The translations under genes and the position numbers were made by a program. 34,607 nucleotides of DNA from Chloroflexota bacterium (GTDB taxonomy: Bacteria > Chloroflexota > Dehalococcoidia > Lucifugimonadales > GCA-2712585). Below the pieces are notes generated by a model that made no database searches, was not told where the DNA came from, and worked only from the letters and a program-made list of their open reading frames with translations. The stretch's first letter is position 1; every line of letters starts with the position of its first letter. Positions 8,933-20,211 of this stretch are shown one piece after another. Location: contig JAPULR010000033.1 of the NCBI GenBank assembly GCA_027294635.1, positions 1 through 34,607 on the forward strand, given 5' to 3'.

Positions 8933-10183
8933 TTAGCGACCATCCTCGTAGCGCCTGAACACCAGGCAGGCGTTCTGCCCACCGAATCCGAAGGCGTTAG
9001 ATAACACCACCCGTACGTCCACCTTGCGCGCCTGGTTCGGCACGTAATCAAGGTCACACTGGGGGTCGGGGTGCTCGTAGTTGACGGTAGGATGGACGAC
9101 GCCGTCGGTGATGGACCTGACACAAGGCACGGCCTCCAGCCCTCCGGCGGCCCCCAGGGAGTGGCCAATCATAGACTTGGTGGAGCTAACCGGTATCTGA
9201 TACGCCCGCTCCTGGAACAGACCCTTAATTGCCACCGTCTCGACCGCGTCGTTGAGGGGGGTAGAGGTACCGTGGGCGTTGATGTAGTCGACCTCGTCCA
9301 GACCCACGCCCGCATCCTTCAGCGCAATCCTCATGGCCCTCATGGCCCCCTCCCCTGATTCATCGGGCTTCACCGTATGGTAGGCGTCAGAGGTGGAGCC
9401 AAAGCCCGCCACCTCACAGAGGATGTTGGCACCACGATTCAGGGCATGCTCCGCCGTCTCCAGCACCAGAACAGATGCTCCCTCGGCGGGAACAAAGCCA
9501 TCGCGCTGGGCGTCAAAGGGGCGGCTGGCCTTCTGGGGTTCATCGTTGCGTGTGCTAAGGGCCCGCATGGTGCAGAAGCCCGCCAGCCCCAGCTGGCTGA
9601 TTCCCGCTTCGGTGCCTCCGGTAAGCATCACGTCAGCGGCGCCGCGACGCAGGGTCTCCATAGCCTCGCCGATGGCTTGGTTGGAGGCGGCGCAGGCAGT
9701 GATAACCGTGGAGTTATACCCCGTCAGCCCCAGAATGCGACTCACGTTGGAAGCCGCCATATTGGGCAGGGTCATAGGAAAAAAGAAGGGGGACACCCTC
9801 ATCCCTCCGCGCTCCACCAAAACACGGCATCCCTCCTCGGTGGTAGGGAACCCTCCGTTGCCGTTGCCCAGCAGCACACCAATCCGATGGGACTCCTTGG
9901 AACTTATTTTAAGGTCCGCATCCTCCACGGCTTGCAGGGCGGCGGCCACCGCCAGTTGGGAAAATCGGGCCATACGCCGAGCCTCTTTGGTATCGATGTA
10001 CTGGACCGGGTCGAAGCCCTTGACTTCACCGGCAATCTGGCAGGGAAAGGGCGATGGGTCGCAGAGGGTCATGGGGCCAACGCCTGATTTCCCGGCCACC
10101 AGCCCCTCCCAGAACTCCTGAGCCGTGAGGCCCAGGGGAGTAAGGGCCCCTATGCCCGTTACCACAACCTTGGGTCTGCTCAT
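8933..10183 (-). CDS. fabF: 3-oxoacyl-ACP synthase II (KAS II)
   Basis: [19 protein letters not shown]; active-site region [41 protein letters not shown]. Confidence 0.96.
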   Translation of the reverse strand: MSRPKVVVTGIGALTPLGLTAQEFWEGLVAGKSGVGPMTLCDPSPFPCQIAGEVKGFDPVQYIDTKEARRMARFSQLAVAAALQAVEDADLKISSKESHRIGVLLGNGNGGFPTTEEGCRVLVERGGMRVSPFFFPMTLPNMAASNVSRILGLTGYNSTVITACAASNQAIGEAMETLRRGAADVMLTGGTEAGISQLGLAGFCTMRALSTRNDEPQKASRPFDAQRDGFVPAEGASVLVLETAEHALNRGANILCEVAGFGSTSDAYHTVKPDESGEGAMRAMRIALKDAGVGLDEVDYINAHGTSTPLNDAVETVAIKGLFQERAYQIPVSSTKSMIGHSLGAAGGLEAVPCVRSITDGVVHPTVNYEHPDPQCDLDYVPNQARKVDVRVVLSNAFGFGGQNACLVFRRYEDGR

Positions 10184-10185
10184 GC

Positions 10186-11613
10186 CTACCTGCGCGTGGC
10201 CCTGAGGATGGAGGATGCCATATCTAGCTCAGGATAAATTTCCGGCTCTATGTCCAAGATGACCTCTCTAACCTCCGCCGCCAGAAAGAGAGAACCTGTG
10301 GCTAGAATAAAGTCGTCCTTCCCCACTATAGCCATGGCCTTATCGACTGCTTGCGCCACGTTCTCAGCTTGGCATACTTCCACTCCCTTGGAAGCAAAAG
10401 CCTGAGCCAAATCCTCCGTTGGTACGGCCCGGGGGTGCCGCGATCGGGTGGCCACCACCAGGGGGGTTAAAGTCACCAGCTCATCCATCATTCCCCCAAG
10501 GTTCTTGTCTCGGGAGGCACCGAAGATTACGACCGGCCTCCGGACCTTAAAATACTGGCCCAAGGACTGACATAGCCGAGCCATGGAGTGGGGATTATGG
10601 GCGCCATCGGACAATATCACCGGGTCTTTCTCCAAGACCTCCATGCGGCAGGGCCAGGTAACTTTCCTAAATCCCTCTTTGAGGGACTCGCCTGAGATCG
10701 CCCATCCCTGCTCCATGAGAGTTTCCAGAACACCTACGGCGATGGCCGCGTTCTCTAGCTGGTGGACTCCCAGCAGAGGCATCCACAGGTCATACTGCCC
10801 CAGTCTTCCGTTAACTCCAAAGGACTGGCCCTCCAGACTAAAGGGTCCACCATTCCAGGTTATATCGTCGCCGACCTCCCACAGCGGGGCGTGGTTCTGA
10901 TCGCAGACAAGGCGTATTTCATTCCTGGCCGCCGTCTCCTGGGGTGCGCTGATCACCACCACGCCGGGCTTTACAATCCCAGCTTTCTCTTGGGCAATCT
11001 GCTCTATAGTGTCTCCAAGGATGGCGGTGTGGTCCAGGCTCAGCGAGGTGATGGCGCAGACCCGGGGGGAAACCAGGTTGGTTGAGTCGAGGCGCCCTCC
11101 TAGTCCCACCTCCATCACCTGGAAGTGGGCTTTTAGCTCACGGAAGTGAAGGAACGCCATGGCGGTAAGGGTCTCGAACAGGGTCATGCTTCCGTGGTCC
11201 TCTACTTGACCCACCTTAATCACATGAGGCCAGACCCCTTCCAACAGAGAGCAGAACTCCGCCTCGCTTACCGCACTACCATTGACGCCGATTCGCTCCC
11301 GAAAGGTGTGCAGGTGAGGAGATGTGAACGTGCCGGTAGTGTACCCCTGGCTGGCCAAAACCGAGGTCACCATGGCGGCGGTGCTGCCCTTTCCCTTGGT
11401 CCCAGCGATATGGACCGTGGGAATATCCAGGTGTGGGTTACCCAGCGACTGGAGCAGGGCCCTAATCCGGCTCAGGTCAAACTTTACGCGGGGGCCCCGT
11501 GGGGCACGAAACCGTTCAAAGTCCACCAACCCCAGGAGAAGGTCCAGGGCGGATTTGTAGTCCAAGGTTTCCTTTCTGCGCGAGTACGATATAGCTGTCG
11601 ATAGGCCAGTCAA
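10186..11613 (-). CDS. folC: Folylpolyglutamate synthase / dihydrofolate synthase
   Basis: [57 protein letters not shown]. Confidence 0.95.
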   Translation of the reverse strand: MTGLSTAISYSRRKETLDYKSALDLLLGLVDFERFRAPRGPRVKFDLSRIRALLQSLGNPHLDIPTVHIAGTKGKGSTAAMVTSVLASQGYTTGTFTSPHLHTFRERIGVNGSAVSEAEFCSLLEGVWPHVIKVGQVEDHGSMTLFETLTAMAFLHFRELKAHFQVMEVGLGGRLDSTNLVSPRVCAITSLSLDHTAILGDTIEQIAQEKAGIVKPGVVVISAPQETAARNEIRLVCDQNHAPLWEVGDDITWNGGPFSLEGQSFGVNGRLGQYDLWMPLLGVHQLENAAIAVGVLETLMEQGWAISGESLKEGFRKVTWPCRMEVLEKDPVILSDGAHNPHSMARLCQSLGQYFKVRRPVVIFGASRDKNLGGMMDELVTLTPLVVATRSRHPRAVPTEDLAQAFASKGVEVCQAENVAQAVDKAMAIVGKDDFILATGSLFLAAEVREVILDIEPEIYPELDMASSILRATRR

Positions 11614-11661
11614 TTATACCCCAAGAGACCACTGTTATGAGGAGGTGAATTGGTCAAGGAA

Positions 11662-12450
11662 TCACCGCTCAAATTTAAATACCTTCATGGCTGTCTTGCC
11701 CATGACCCACTCTCGGTCCTGCTGGTCCTCGAAAGCCGGATGCTCCCTCACACCCCCCAGCGCGTTCCGATAGCCTTCTCGGCTGCTGACAGGGGGATAG
11801 TCGCTGCCCCACATCATCCGCTGTGGAGTGAAAGCCTCAGTGGCCATCTCGATTAAAGGCGGGGTATCGTCAAATGCCCATTGGGTGCCAAGCACTGTAG
11901 GGCGGACGCTGATCTCGCCCAGGCCACCGACTTTAATGTAGGTGTTAGGATAGTTGGCCAGGCTAAGGGCTTTCTTATACGCCGTGTAAGGTGGCTCCTC
12001 ACTAGGCTTCACTCCCGCCAGGTGCTCTATGACGATATTTAGGTCCGGTAACTGGGCTACCAAACTGCTGAACTCATCTGAAGCAAAATTCGCCACGTTC
12101 CCCAGGACGCTAACCACCAGACCCAATTGAGAGGCCTTCTTCCAGATAGCCAGGGGGTCTGGGCCCGGCGAACGCTCTAAAGGACTCAGGCGCAACCCCA
12201 CCGCTCCTTTGCCGGCCCACTCCTCCAAGACCTGAGGCGCATCGGGCTTCGACGTATCCACCAGCACCACCACTTTAAATCGGCCCGGAAACCGTTCGGC
12301 GCATTCTAATAGGTAGCTATTGTCGTAGCACCCGCGATGCTGGATGAGGGCTGCTTTCCCCACTCCATTGAGGTTCATCTGGGTGAGCAGAAGCTCCACG
12401 GGCTCAAACCAACTCAGCCCGGCGTGACAATGGGTGTCAACTATCTGCAT
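11662..12450 (-). CDS. Amidohydrolase_2 (TIM-barrel) family protein
   Basis: Start at internal Met MQIVDTHCHAGLSWFEPVELLL (HxH-like DTHCH); later MMWGSDYPP; the longer listed ORF overlaps the upstream gene. Confidence 0.8.
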   Translation of the reverse strand: MQIVDTHCHAGLSWFEPVELLLTQMNLNGVGKAALIQHRGCYDNSYLLECAERFPGRFKVVVLVDTSKPDAPQVLEEWAGKGAVGLRLSPLERSPGPDPLAIWKKASQLGLVVSVLGNVANFASDEFSSLVAQLPDLNIVIEHLAGVKPSEEPPYTAYKKALSLANYPNTYIKVGGLGEISVRPTVLGTQWAFDDTPPLIEMATEAFTPQRMMWGSDYPPVSSREGYRNALGGVREHPAFEDQQDREWVMGKTAMKVFKFER

Positions 12451-12494
12451 CTCCACGCCTCCACGGATGCTATCCGCCCCAGACGTATTATGCC

Positions 12495-13706
12495 TTAGTC
12501 TCTGAGGCGGGGGCAGAGACGCATGGCGTTTTCGCCTAGAATCTTCTTCTTGGCGCTGTCGGATAGACCCGGCCACTCTACCACCTGCTGTACCGCTTCC
12601 GGCCAGGCCGTATCACCGTGGGGCCAGTCGGTGGCAAAGATCAGCACATCCTCTCCCACCACGTCCACAACGGCCTCAAGAGTACGCTCCCACGTGTCTA
12701 TACCGTGAAAGTATCGTCCGCCCTTAACCACCTCCGTAGGTGAGTGCTTTAGGTAGGGCACATGGTGGGGCGAAAGGACGTAGTGGCTGTCGAAACGGTC
12801 CAGGATAGCCGGGAGCCATCCGGCGGCGGTCTCCACAATTGCGGCCCGCAGGGTGGGAAACCGCTCCATGATGCCTCCGCCTATGAGGGCGCCCATAGCC
12901 GCCATACCCGCCCAGGGGTTCCCCAGGGCATGCTGCAAGAACCACGCCCCTCGCAGGTCAAAGGTCCCAGGACCGTAGGGAGGCCGTGCTGTGCCGCCGT
13001 GGATTAGAATGGGTAGGTCAGTCTCCTGGGCCGCCTCGTATATTGGGTAAAGGCTCTGGCTGTCCAGAAGGACGTTGTTTGGTCCCTGGGGTGAGAAGTA
13101 CACGCCCACAAAGTTAAGGTCCTTCTTAGCCCAGAGCCTGATCTCCTCGGCGGCCGTTTTGGGATCCCTTAGATTGGCAACCAGCGTCCACTTGAGCCTG
13201 TGAGGAGCCTGAGAGCAGAAATCGCTGACCCAGCGGTGATAGGCTTCATATAGGGCATTTTCAAAGCCCATGTCGTGGAGGGCGCAGTAGCTGGATACGT
13301 GGGTAGGATACAGGACATCCACATCTACAAAGGAGGCGTCCATGTCCTCTAGCCTGGCCTTTACATCCCAGCTCACCTCAGGCCGTATGAAGGGTAAATT
13401 TCCACGGTCGGGGCGGCCAAAGTTGGGACGCCCATCCGAAGAGGGCTGAAGGATGAACTCCCTGGGCGTCAGGCCAAAGGAGTCGGCTTCCCCAAGGGCG
13501 TTGTCGGAGATCACCGGCGCCAAGATGGCGTGGCGGCCAGCCGCCATAGCTCCTTTGCCCCCCTGCTTGATGTTCTCCTCGATAGCCCGCTTTAGCCGCT
13601 CGAAGTCCTTCTGATACGCCGGGTCAATATAGCCATCGTACATCTCATGGGGTCGCTCCATGATGTGAGAATCCATATCAATGACTTTCCAGCCGTTCCA
13701 GGCCAT
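12495..13706 (-). CDS. Amidohydrolase_2 family protein (ACMSD-like)
   Basis: VIDMDSHIMERP, LPILIHGGT, FATDWPHGD near the C-terminus. Confidence 0.82.
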   Translation of the reverse strand: MAWNGWKVIDMDSHIMERPHEMYDGYIDPAYQKDFERLKRAIEENIKQGGKGAMAAGRHAILAPVISDNALGEADSFGLTPREFILQPSSDGRPNFGRPDRGNLPFIRPEVSWDVKARLEDMDASFVDVDVLYPTHVSSYCALHDMGFENALYEAYHRWVSDFCSQAPHRLKWTLVANLRDPKTAAEEIRLWAKKDLNFVGVYFSPQGPNNVLLDSQSLYPIYEAAQETDLPILIHGGTARPPYGPGTFDLRGAWFLQHALGNPWAGMAAMGALIGGGIMERFPTLRAAIVETAAGWLPAILDRFDSHYVLSPHHVPYLKHSPTEVVKGGRYFHGIDTWERTLEAVVDVVGEDVLIFATDWPHGDTAWPEAVQQVVEWPGLSDSAKKKILGENAMRLCPRLRD

Positions 13707-13834
13707 TGTCTCGTCCTCCCAGCTTCAGCTTTGTTGTTGAGTCGTCGGTGGGATTGTTGAAGTCAGCGCTAGTCTATGAAGGAGACGACACTGCTGTCAA
13801 CGCCACAGTCTCCTGGCAAATGGAGAGCGTGCCT

Positions 13835-14794
13835 CTAATGATCCCTGATGTGTGACGGCATGAATCCAAGGGCTATCTTCAAGCCGTCTACGCGGCCCAC
13901 CTTCTTTACAAAGTCTATATTCCCCGCCACAGGTTGGGGTTCAAAGCCGAAAACCGCCTGCACCGTGTCCGACTCCGGGTAGTTGGGTACTGGCAGCATA
14001 GCCAACTGGTCAAGGGTCACCGGGGGCCGTGGTATGACCCTCTGCATCAACCAAACCGGATACCGTATTAGGGATAGCGGTACGTGTAGCTTTACTCGCC
14101 TAACCCCGATCGTCTCGGCGATGATGTCGACTATCCGTTCGTAGGTAAGGCGCTCCGGCCCCCCTAATTCTACCAACCTATTTTCCATGTCCGCATTGTC
14201 TATTGAACTGACTACACACCGCGCTACATCGTCCGCCGCCACGGGTTGGAACTGGTTCTGGCCCGACCCGATTACGGGGACCACAGGCAGTGCTTTAACC
14301 AGACCCGCCAGCGAGTTCATGAACTCGTCACCTTCACCAAACAGCAGCGACGGTCTCAAAATAGTGTAGGGTATGCCACTTCGTATGACCGCCTGCTCGC
14401 CCTGCCACTTGCTGTACAGGTACCGCAGCCGTGGAGTGTTCTGGGCGCCGATGGCGCTCACGTGGACGAAGCTTTTTACCCCCGCCGTCGAGGCAGCCCT
14501 GAGAACATTTAGGACTCCTTGAACGTTTACGCGATAAAACGTGGCGCCGCGCTTCTCTCGAATTATAGCCACCAGGTGAACCACGGCCTCCAGATCGTAA
14601 AAGGCCGTTCTTAACGAGGGGGGGTCCGAGACGCTCCCGTAGTGAATGTCTACCCTGTCCTGGTCAAGAACGGCCTCAGCGCCAGGCGAATGGACCAGGC
14701 AACGCACCTCCTTGCCCTTTTCGAGAAGAGCCTTGACCACTCGCCTGCCTAAGAACCCCGTTGCTCCCGTTACCAGAACTGTCATTCCAGTCAC
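13835..14794 (-). CDS. NAD(P)-binding epimerase, NDUFA9-like complex I subunit family
   Basis: MTVLVTGATGFLGRRVVKALLEKG; VHVSAIGA...YLYSKWQGEQAVIRSGIPYTILRPSLLFG. Confidence 0.87.
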   Translation of the reverse strand: MTGMTVLVTGATGFLGRRVVKALLEKGKEVRCLVHSPGAEAVLDQDRVDIHYGSVSDPPSLRTAFYDLEAVVHLVAIIREKRGATFYRVNVQGVLNVLRAASTAGVKSFVHVSAIGAQNTPRLRYLYSKWQGEQAVIRSGIPYTILRPSLLFGEGDEFMNSLAGLVKALPVVPVIGSGQNQFQPVAADDVARCVVSSIDNADMENRLVELGGPERLTYERIVDIIAETIGVRRVKLHVPLSLIRYPVWLMQRVIPRPPVTLDQLAMLPVPNYPESDTVQAVFGFEPQPVAGNIDFVKKVGRVDGLKIALGFMPSHIRDH

Positions 14795-14984
14795 CAGACC
14801 TGTAGCAGGAGGCTAACAGAGGGTGCACGTAGTGTCAACGTGAAACCCCTGATGCAACGACCCTGGTTGAACTACAACACCTTGTGGCGCTAACGTTGAA
14901 TTTTGCTCCATTTTGTAATTTCCATCACTTACCGCCTTGACCTATCAGGGCCTTTATAATATGGTTGTTGGCACCTCGTAGACC

Positions 14985-17900
14985 ATGTTTACACACCTTC
15001 ACGTTCACTCCGAGTACAGCCTCCTCGACGGCATAAGCCGTATACCGCAGCTCATAAACCAGGCATCAACCCTGGGCATGGACTCCCTGGCAATTACGGA
15101 TCATGGGTCTCTATATGGCGTGGTGGACTTCTATTCAGCGGCCCACGAGGCAGGAATAAAGCCCATAATTGGGTGTGAAATCTACGAGGCCAACAATAAT
15201 CGCCACACAAAGGACCCCTCGGAGAAAAGCCCCTCTCACCTAACGGTCCTGGCCCAGAATAACGCCGGCTATAAGAACCTAATTCAACTGGTAACCAAAG
15301 CCCACCTGGAAGGCTTCTACTACCGCCCTCGGGTAGATGACGAGTTGCTGGAGAAGCATGGCGAGGGGCTGGTAGTCCTGTCTGGCTGCCCCAGCGCCAA
15401 GATACCACGGCTCATCGCTGAGGGGCGCATGGAGGACGCGGCGGCCCGAGCCCGCTGGTACCAGAAGCTCTTTGAGGGTCGGTTCTTCCTGGAGATCCAG
15501 CAGCACGCCCACATTCCAGAGTTACCGGCCATCAACAAAGCCCTGGTATCCATGAGCAAAGACCTGGACATCCCCCTGGTGGCCACCAACGACAGCCACT
15601 ACACCTACAAAGAAGACGCCCACCTCCAAGACATACGCATCTGTATCCACACCAACACCACCATCCACGATGAGACCCGCCTCAGAATGGAGGACGATTC
15701 CTTCTATCTAAAAAGTCCTCAGGAGATGGCTGACCTCTTTAGAGAGCTGCCTGAGGCCGTCTCCAATACCCAGCGCATCGCTGAGATGTGCCAGACCAGC
15801 CTGGAGTTCGGGAAGCTGCATCTCCCCAGCTACCCCGTGCCCGATGGAGGTGACGCCGACGAGTTTTTGGCGAAGCTATGCTGGGAAGGGCTCCCACGCC
15901 TTTACGGCACGCCTACTCCTGAAGCTGAGGCGCGGTTGAAGTATGAGTTGGAGGTTATTAAGCAGACCCGTTTTGCCAACTACTTCCTTGTGGTGTGGGA
16001 GATAGGTTCCTTTGCCAGGCAGAACCGGATCCTCCTGGCGGTCCGCGGCAGCGCCGCTGCCAGCCTCGCCCTTTACTGCCTCGGCGTTACCGAGGTGGAC
16101 CCCCTGGAGCACAAACTTGTCTTCGAGCGGTTCCTCAACGTGGAGCGCAAGGAGATGCCCGACATTGACATGGACTTTCAGGACGATCGTCGAGACGAGA
16201 TTCTAAACTACGTCACCCGGCGCTACGGCAAAGATAAGGTGGCCCAGATAATCACCTTCGGCACCCTTGGACCCAAGGCCGCCATCAGAGATGTCGGGAA
16301 GGCCCTGGGCATGGGGTACGCTGACACCGACAAAATAGCCCGACTGCTTCCCTTCAAGGCGCGTACTCTCAGCGAGTCCCTGGAGTCTATCCCGGAAATG
16401 CGTGAGATGTATGACACCGATGAAGCCATCCATGATCTGATAGACAACGCCCGCGGCTTGGAAGGCATTCCCCACCACGTGAGCACCCACGCCGCCGGGG
16501 TGGTCATCTCCGAGGAGCCCCTTACGGAGTACGTGCCTCTACAGCGTCCGGCTCGGGGCGATGAGACCAGTGAAGCAGCCATGACTCAGTACGCCATGGA
16601 TCCCATCGCCAAACTGGGCCTGCTGAAGATGGACTTCTTGGGCCTCACCAACCTAACCATCCTGGACAAGACCCTCAAAATGCTGGATCAGACTAGGGGG
16701 TTGAAGCTAGACCTCCAGAAGATTCCTTTGGACGATGAGAAGGCCTTTCAGCTCCTCTCCTCCGGACAAACCAATGAGGTGTTCCAGCTGGAGAGCGCCG
16801 GGATGCAGCGCAACATAAAGGAGCTAAAACCCTCCTCCCTTAATGACGTTGCGGCCATGATAGCTCTCTACCGTCCCGGACCCATGGAGCAGATCCCCAC
16901 TTTCATCGAGGCCAAGCACGGTCGATCGCCCGTTCGGTCCCCCCATCCAAGCCTGGACGAGATTTTGAAGGACACCTATGGCGTCATTGTCTTCCAGGAC
17001 CAGGTGCTGCTCCTTCTTCAGACCTTTGCCGGTTACAGCCTTGGTGAGGCCGACATTGTCAGGAAGGCCATGGGCAAAAAGATCCCAGAGCTAATGCAAC
17101 AGGAGCGGGAGCGGTTCCTCAAGGGGGCACAGAAAAAAGGGTTCAGCCTAAAGCAGGCCCAGGAGGTATTCAACCTCATTGAACCCTTTGCCGGTTACGC
17201 TTTCAACAAGGCCCACAGCGTAAGCTACGCGCAGATATCCTATTGGACGGCCTACTTCAAGGCCAACTACCGCCTGGAGTACATGACCTCCGTCCTCAAC
17301 GCCCGCCGGGACCAGCCTGAGAAGATGAATAACGCCATCAATGAGTGCCTTCGAATGAGCATACCCGTACTTACGCCAGACATAAACCGTAGCGAGGTCG
17401 ACTTTACAATCGACCAGGGCTCTAAAGAAGAGCCGGGGATAAGATTCGGCCTAGCCGCCATCAAGAACCTGGGCGAAGGGGCCGTGGCACCCATCGTAGA
17501 GGTACGCAATGAAGCAGGGCCTTACAAGTCCTTAGCCGACTTTAGCCGTCGCGTCAACCTACAGAGTCTCAACCGTCGGGCCCTGGAAAGCATGATCAAA
17601 GCAGGCGCTTTTGACTGCCTCGGGAAGCGGGGCTCCGTACTCAAGGTCATGGATTCCATTCTGGCCCAGTCTCAACTGGAGGCGCGCATGCGCCAAACGG
17701 GGCAGACCAGCCTGTTCCAGGGCCACGTAAGCGACGCAGATTATCCCACGATGGCCTTGAACCTGGATGGCGAGGACGCCTTAATCGGTGAAAAGGTGGC
17801 CTGGGAAAAGGAGCTTCTGGGTATTCCCCTCTCCTCCAACCCCCTAAAAAATCTGGTCACCAAGGTGCCATCCCGCGTTATAGCATCCCTGGACCAGATA

Positions 17901-18545
17901 GATGCTGAGATGGAAGGTCAGCAGGTCACGATTCTAGGTCAGCTATCCTCGGCTCAGCAGCGATTCACCAAAGACCAACGCCAGTACCTTAGCGCTTCCC
18001 TGGAGCTGCTGGGAGGCTCCCTGGAGGTGGTCGCTTGGCCCCAAATCCTGGAGAAGACCCGCAATGTGTGGCAGGAGAGCCATCTTCTGTTGGTGAACGG
18101 CAAGGTGGTGGTCCGAGGCGAGGACCTGTCCATCTACTGTAGCGATGCTCGGGAATACACCGGCACTGATAAAGAGGACAGAAGCGACAATGACACCCCA
18201 CCTAATGGAGCAAAGGCCAACGGTTTCAACGGCAAGGCCAGTGAAGCCGCAGCGTCACCTTGCACCCTATTGATTACTATGGAGGAGTCCACCAACCAGG
18301 AGGGTGACACCAACCTCCTGCGGGACGCTGTGGAAACCATGCTGGAGTACCCCGGCGCCGACCGGGTTCATCTAAATATTCGTTCCCATGATAAACAGGT
18401 ACGGTTAGACATGCCCTTTACGGTGGGGTACTGCCCCGAGTTACAGGTGAGGCTGGAAGGCCTGCTGGGACCCGGAAATGTATCCGTGACGATGGGAAAG
18501 ACCAACGGTAATGGCAACGGACAGAATGGACTTGCCGAAAGTTGA
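14985..18545 (+). CDS. dnaE: DNA polymerase III subunit alpha
   Basis: PHP domain FTHLHVHSEYSLLDGISRI; PDIDMDFQDDRRDEILNYVTRRYG; GVIVFQDQVLLLLQTFAGYSLGEADIVRKAMGKK; ends in TGA. Confidence 0.97.
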   Translation: MFTHLHVHSEYSLLDGISRIPQLINQASTLGMDSLAITDHGSLYGVVDFYSAAHEAGIKPIIGCEIYEANNNRHTKDPSEKSPSHLTVLAQNNAGYKNLIQLVTKAHLEGFYYRPRVDDELLEKHGEGLVVLSGCPSAKIPRLIAEGRMEDAAARARWYQKLFEGRFFLEIQQHAHIPELPAINKALVSMSKDLDIPLVATNDSHYTYKEDAHLQDIRICIHTNTTIHDETRLRMEDDSFYLKSPQEMADLFRELPEAVSNTQRIAEMCQTSLEFGKLHLPSYPVPDGGDADEFLAKLCWEGLPRLYGTPTPEAEARLKYELEVIKQTRFANYFLVVWEIGSFARQNRILLAVRGSAAASLALYCLGVTEVDPLEHKLVFERFLNVERKEMPDIDMDFQDDRRDEILNYVTRRYGKDKVAQIITFGTLGPKAAIRDVGKALGMGYADTDKIARLLPFKARTLSESLESIPEMREMYDTDEAIHDLIDNARGLEGIPHHVSTHAAGVVISEEPLTEYVPLQRPARGDETSEAAMTQYAMDPIAKLGLLKMDFLGLTNLTILDKTLKMLDQTRGLKLDLQKIPLDDEKAFQLLSSGQTNEVFQLESAGMQRNIKELKPSSLNDVAAMIALYRPGPMEQIPTFIEAKHGRSPVRSPHPSLDEILKDTYGVIVFQDQVLLLLQTFAGYSLGEADIVRKAMGKKIPELMQQERERFLKGAQKKGFSLKQAQEVFNLIEPFAGYAFNKAHSVSYAQISYWTAYFKANYRLEYMTSVLNARRDQPEKMNNAINECLRMSIPVLTPDINRSEVDFTIDQGSKEEPGIRFGLAAIKNLGEGAVAPIVEVRNEAGPYKSLADFSRRVNLQSLNRRALESMIKAGAFDCLGKRGSVLKVMDSILAQSQLEARMRQTGQTSLFQGHVSDADYPTMALNLDGEDALIGEKVAWEKELLGIPLSSNPLKNLVTKVPSRVIASLDQIDAEMEGQQVTILGQLSSAQQRFTKDQRQYLSASLELLGGSLEVVAWPQILEKTRNVWQESHLLLVNGKVVVRGEDLSIYCSDAREYTGTDKEDRSDNDTPPNGAKANGFNGKASEAAASPCTLLITMEESTNQEGDTNLLRDAVETMLEYPGADRVHLNIRSHDKQVRLDMPFTVGYCPELQVRLEGLLGPGNVSVTMGKTNGNGNGQNGLAES

Positions 18546-18599
18546 GTCTGGAAAAAGGTTGACTCCTCCCTGTAACTATCCACTGGGTGGAGCATTACC

Positions 18600-18812
18600 A
18601 TGAAGTGGGTCTACCTGACCACCGCACCCGATGAGTGGACCGCCCAAATCTGGCGGAGCCTCCTGCTGGAAGACGGAATCCCCGTGATGCTGCGGGCCGG
18701 CGATGTCACCTCTTTCCTTGGCTCCTCACCCTTTCCTACCAGGCTGATGGTGGACGAGGCACGCAAAGAGGAAGCCCTGGATCTCCTCAATGAGCAGATT
18801 CAACCTGACTAG
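18600..18812 (+). CDS. DUF2007-like small protein
   Basis: MKWVYLTTAPDEWTAQIWRSLLLEDGIPVMLRAGD...FPTRLMVDEARKEEALDLLNE. Confidence 0.75.
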   Translation: MKWVYLTTAPDEWTAQIWRSLLLEDGIPVMLRAGDVTSFLGSSPFPTRLMVDEARKEEALDLLNEQIQPD

Positions 18813-19314
18813 CGAAAGCGGCTTCCGCCTTCAGGAGGCGCTCCTTGACCAGCAGACCACCAGCGCCGTATCCGTGGAGACCGCCGTCGCTGCCGATGAC
18901 GCGGTGGCAGGGGATAACTATCGGCACCCAGTTCCTGGCCATGGCCTGTCCCGCCGCCCGATAGGCCCCCGGCCTGCCGGCCCGGGCCGCCAGCCATGCG
19001 TAGCTCCTGGTCTCGCCCAAGGGGATGGAGCGACAGGCTTCCCAGGCGGCTCTATGAAAGGCTGGAGCGCCCTCCAGGTCCAATTGTATCTGGTCCAGGC
19101 AGAGGGGCTTGCCGGCAAAGAAGTCCTGAATCTGCTCCCTCACCTCTCTTACCGGTCCCTGATCGAACACTGCCCCCATTATTTGAGGCGTGAGGCTCTC
19201 AACAGCCTCTTGAGGCGACGATCTCATAGAGGAGTACCGCAGGCCTCTGTCCGAGACGGCTGCGGCATACCAACCAAAATCGGTAGGGAAAACATCATAG
19301 TACAGCTTCATCAA
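18787..19314 (-). CDS. ogt: Methylated-DNA--[protein]-cysteine S-methyltransferase (Ogt/MGMT type)
   Basis: RAAGQAMARNWVPIVIPCHRVIGSDGGLHGYGAGGLLVKERLL with PCHR active site. Confidence 0.93.
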   Translation of the reverse strand: MMKLYYDVFPTDFGWYAAAVSDRGLRYSSMRSSPQEAVESLTPQIMGAVFDQGPVREVREQIQDFFAGKPLCLDQIQLDLEGAPAFHRAAWEACRSIPLGETRSYAWLAARAGRPGAYRAAGQAMARNWVPIVIPCHRVIGSDGGLHGYGAGGLLVKERLLKAEAAFASQVESAH

Positions 19315-19512
19315 AGCTACCTCCCGCAGGTGGCGATAGTATACCCGATGTCAGGGGGCGGTCTCCACCGGCCATTAGAGCTGTCGGAGAGGCTAATTGC
19401 CTACTTTTTTATTAGACGCTAAAGTATTGACTAAAAGTAAATTGCCTCTTAACCTGAGCGCAGGCCCTTGCCACTAGGTCCAGGTCCGAATCTCCACCAC
19501 TAGGAGGTTGCC

Positions 19513-20103
19513 ATGGTTCCGGATATACGCCTAACCGAGGTATCCCGTGAAGACGTCCAACGCATGGCCCACTGGCTTGAGGACCCTGAGGTGATGGCCC
19601 TGTGGTACGGCGCCGACGAGAATGGAGATCCCCTTCACATAGGCTACTCGCCCAAAGCCATTCTGAGGGCCAGTGATGAGGAGTGGAAACAGACGTTTGA
19701 TGACGAGGTCCGCAAAATCTTCTCTATCTACGATGCCCACGAAGGCCACATTGGCGAGGCTCAGATGGTCATTGAGCCTCCTCTACACGAGGCCCAGGTC
19801 TTCGTAATCATCGGGCGAAAGGACCTTTGGCTCCACCACTACGGCTCCGCCGCCATGTTTCAGCTTTTGGATATCGCCTTTTCTACCTACAAGCTGCACA
19901 GGGCCTGGGTGGATGTACCAGACTACAATATCCATGCGCTCCATATGTGTGAGCGACTGGGCTTCTTACTGGAGGGACACCTCCGCAGTACCCACCCTAA
20001 GGACGGCAAATGGTACGACTCTCTGATCATGGGGCTGCTGGAGAGGGAATTTTCCAGGAGAAGGCCCAAATTAATAGAGCAGGTCCATACTCCACCAGCT
20101 TAA
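19513..20103 (+). CDS. GNAT-family (RimJ/RimL-like) N-acetyltransferase
   Basis: MVPDIRLTEVSREDVQRMAHWLEDPEV...; HRAWVDVPDYNIHALHMCERLGFLLEGHLR. Confidence 0.82.
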   Translation: MVPDIRLTEVSREDVQRMAHWLEDPEVMALWYGADENGDPLHIGYSPKAILRASDEEWKQTFDDEVRKIFSIYDAHEGHIGEAQMVIEPPLHEAQVFVIIGRKDLWLHHYGSAAMFQLLDIAFSTYKLHRAWVDVPDYNIHALHMCERLGFLLEGHLRSTHPKDGKWYDSLIMGLLEREFSRRRPKLIEQVHTPPA

Positions 20104-20150
20104 AATATCTGATTAGATGGGTTGCATTACGTGAATTTTGTCGTTTTCCC

Positions 20151-20179
20151 TTGCCAACATGTAAAACATTAGCTATGAT
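20151..20179 (+). promoter_or_regulatory. Sigma70-like promoter for the SelW-like gene
   Basis: TTGCCA - 17 nt - TATGAT, 33 nt before ATG 20212. Confidence 0.55.
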
Positions 20180-20211
20180 GCTGGAAATCCCGTAGTCAGG
20201 AGGGCATAGCC

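Noticed and set aside
14937-14960. Promoter TTGACC...TATAAT upstream of dnaE
   Set aside because: Spacing between the hexamers is only about 12 nt; the TATAAT may still be a -10 box, but a full promoter is not supported.
18787-19314. Ogt/MGMT as a third selenoprotein (family has Sec members in surveys)
   Set aside because: The active site is a normal PCHR with a TGC codon; the terminal TGA has no meaningful downstream extension.
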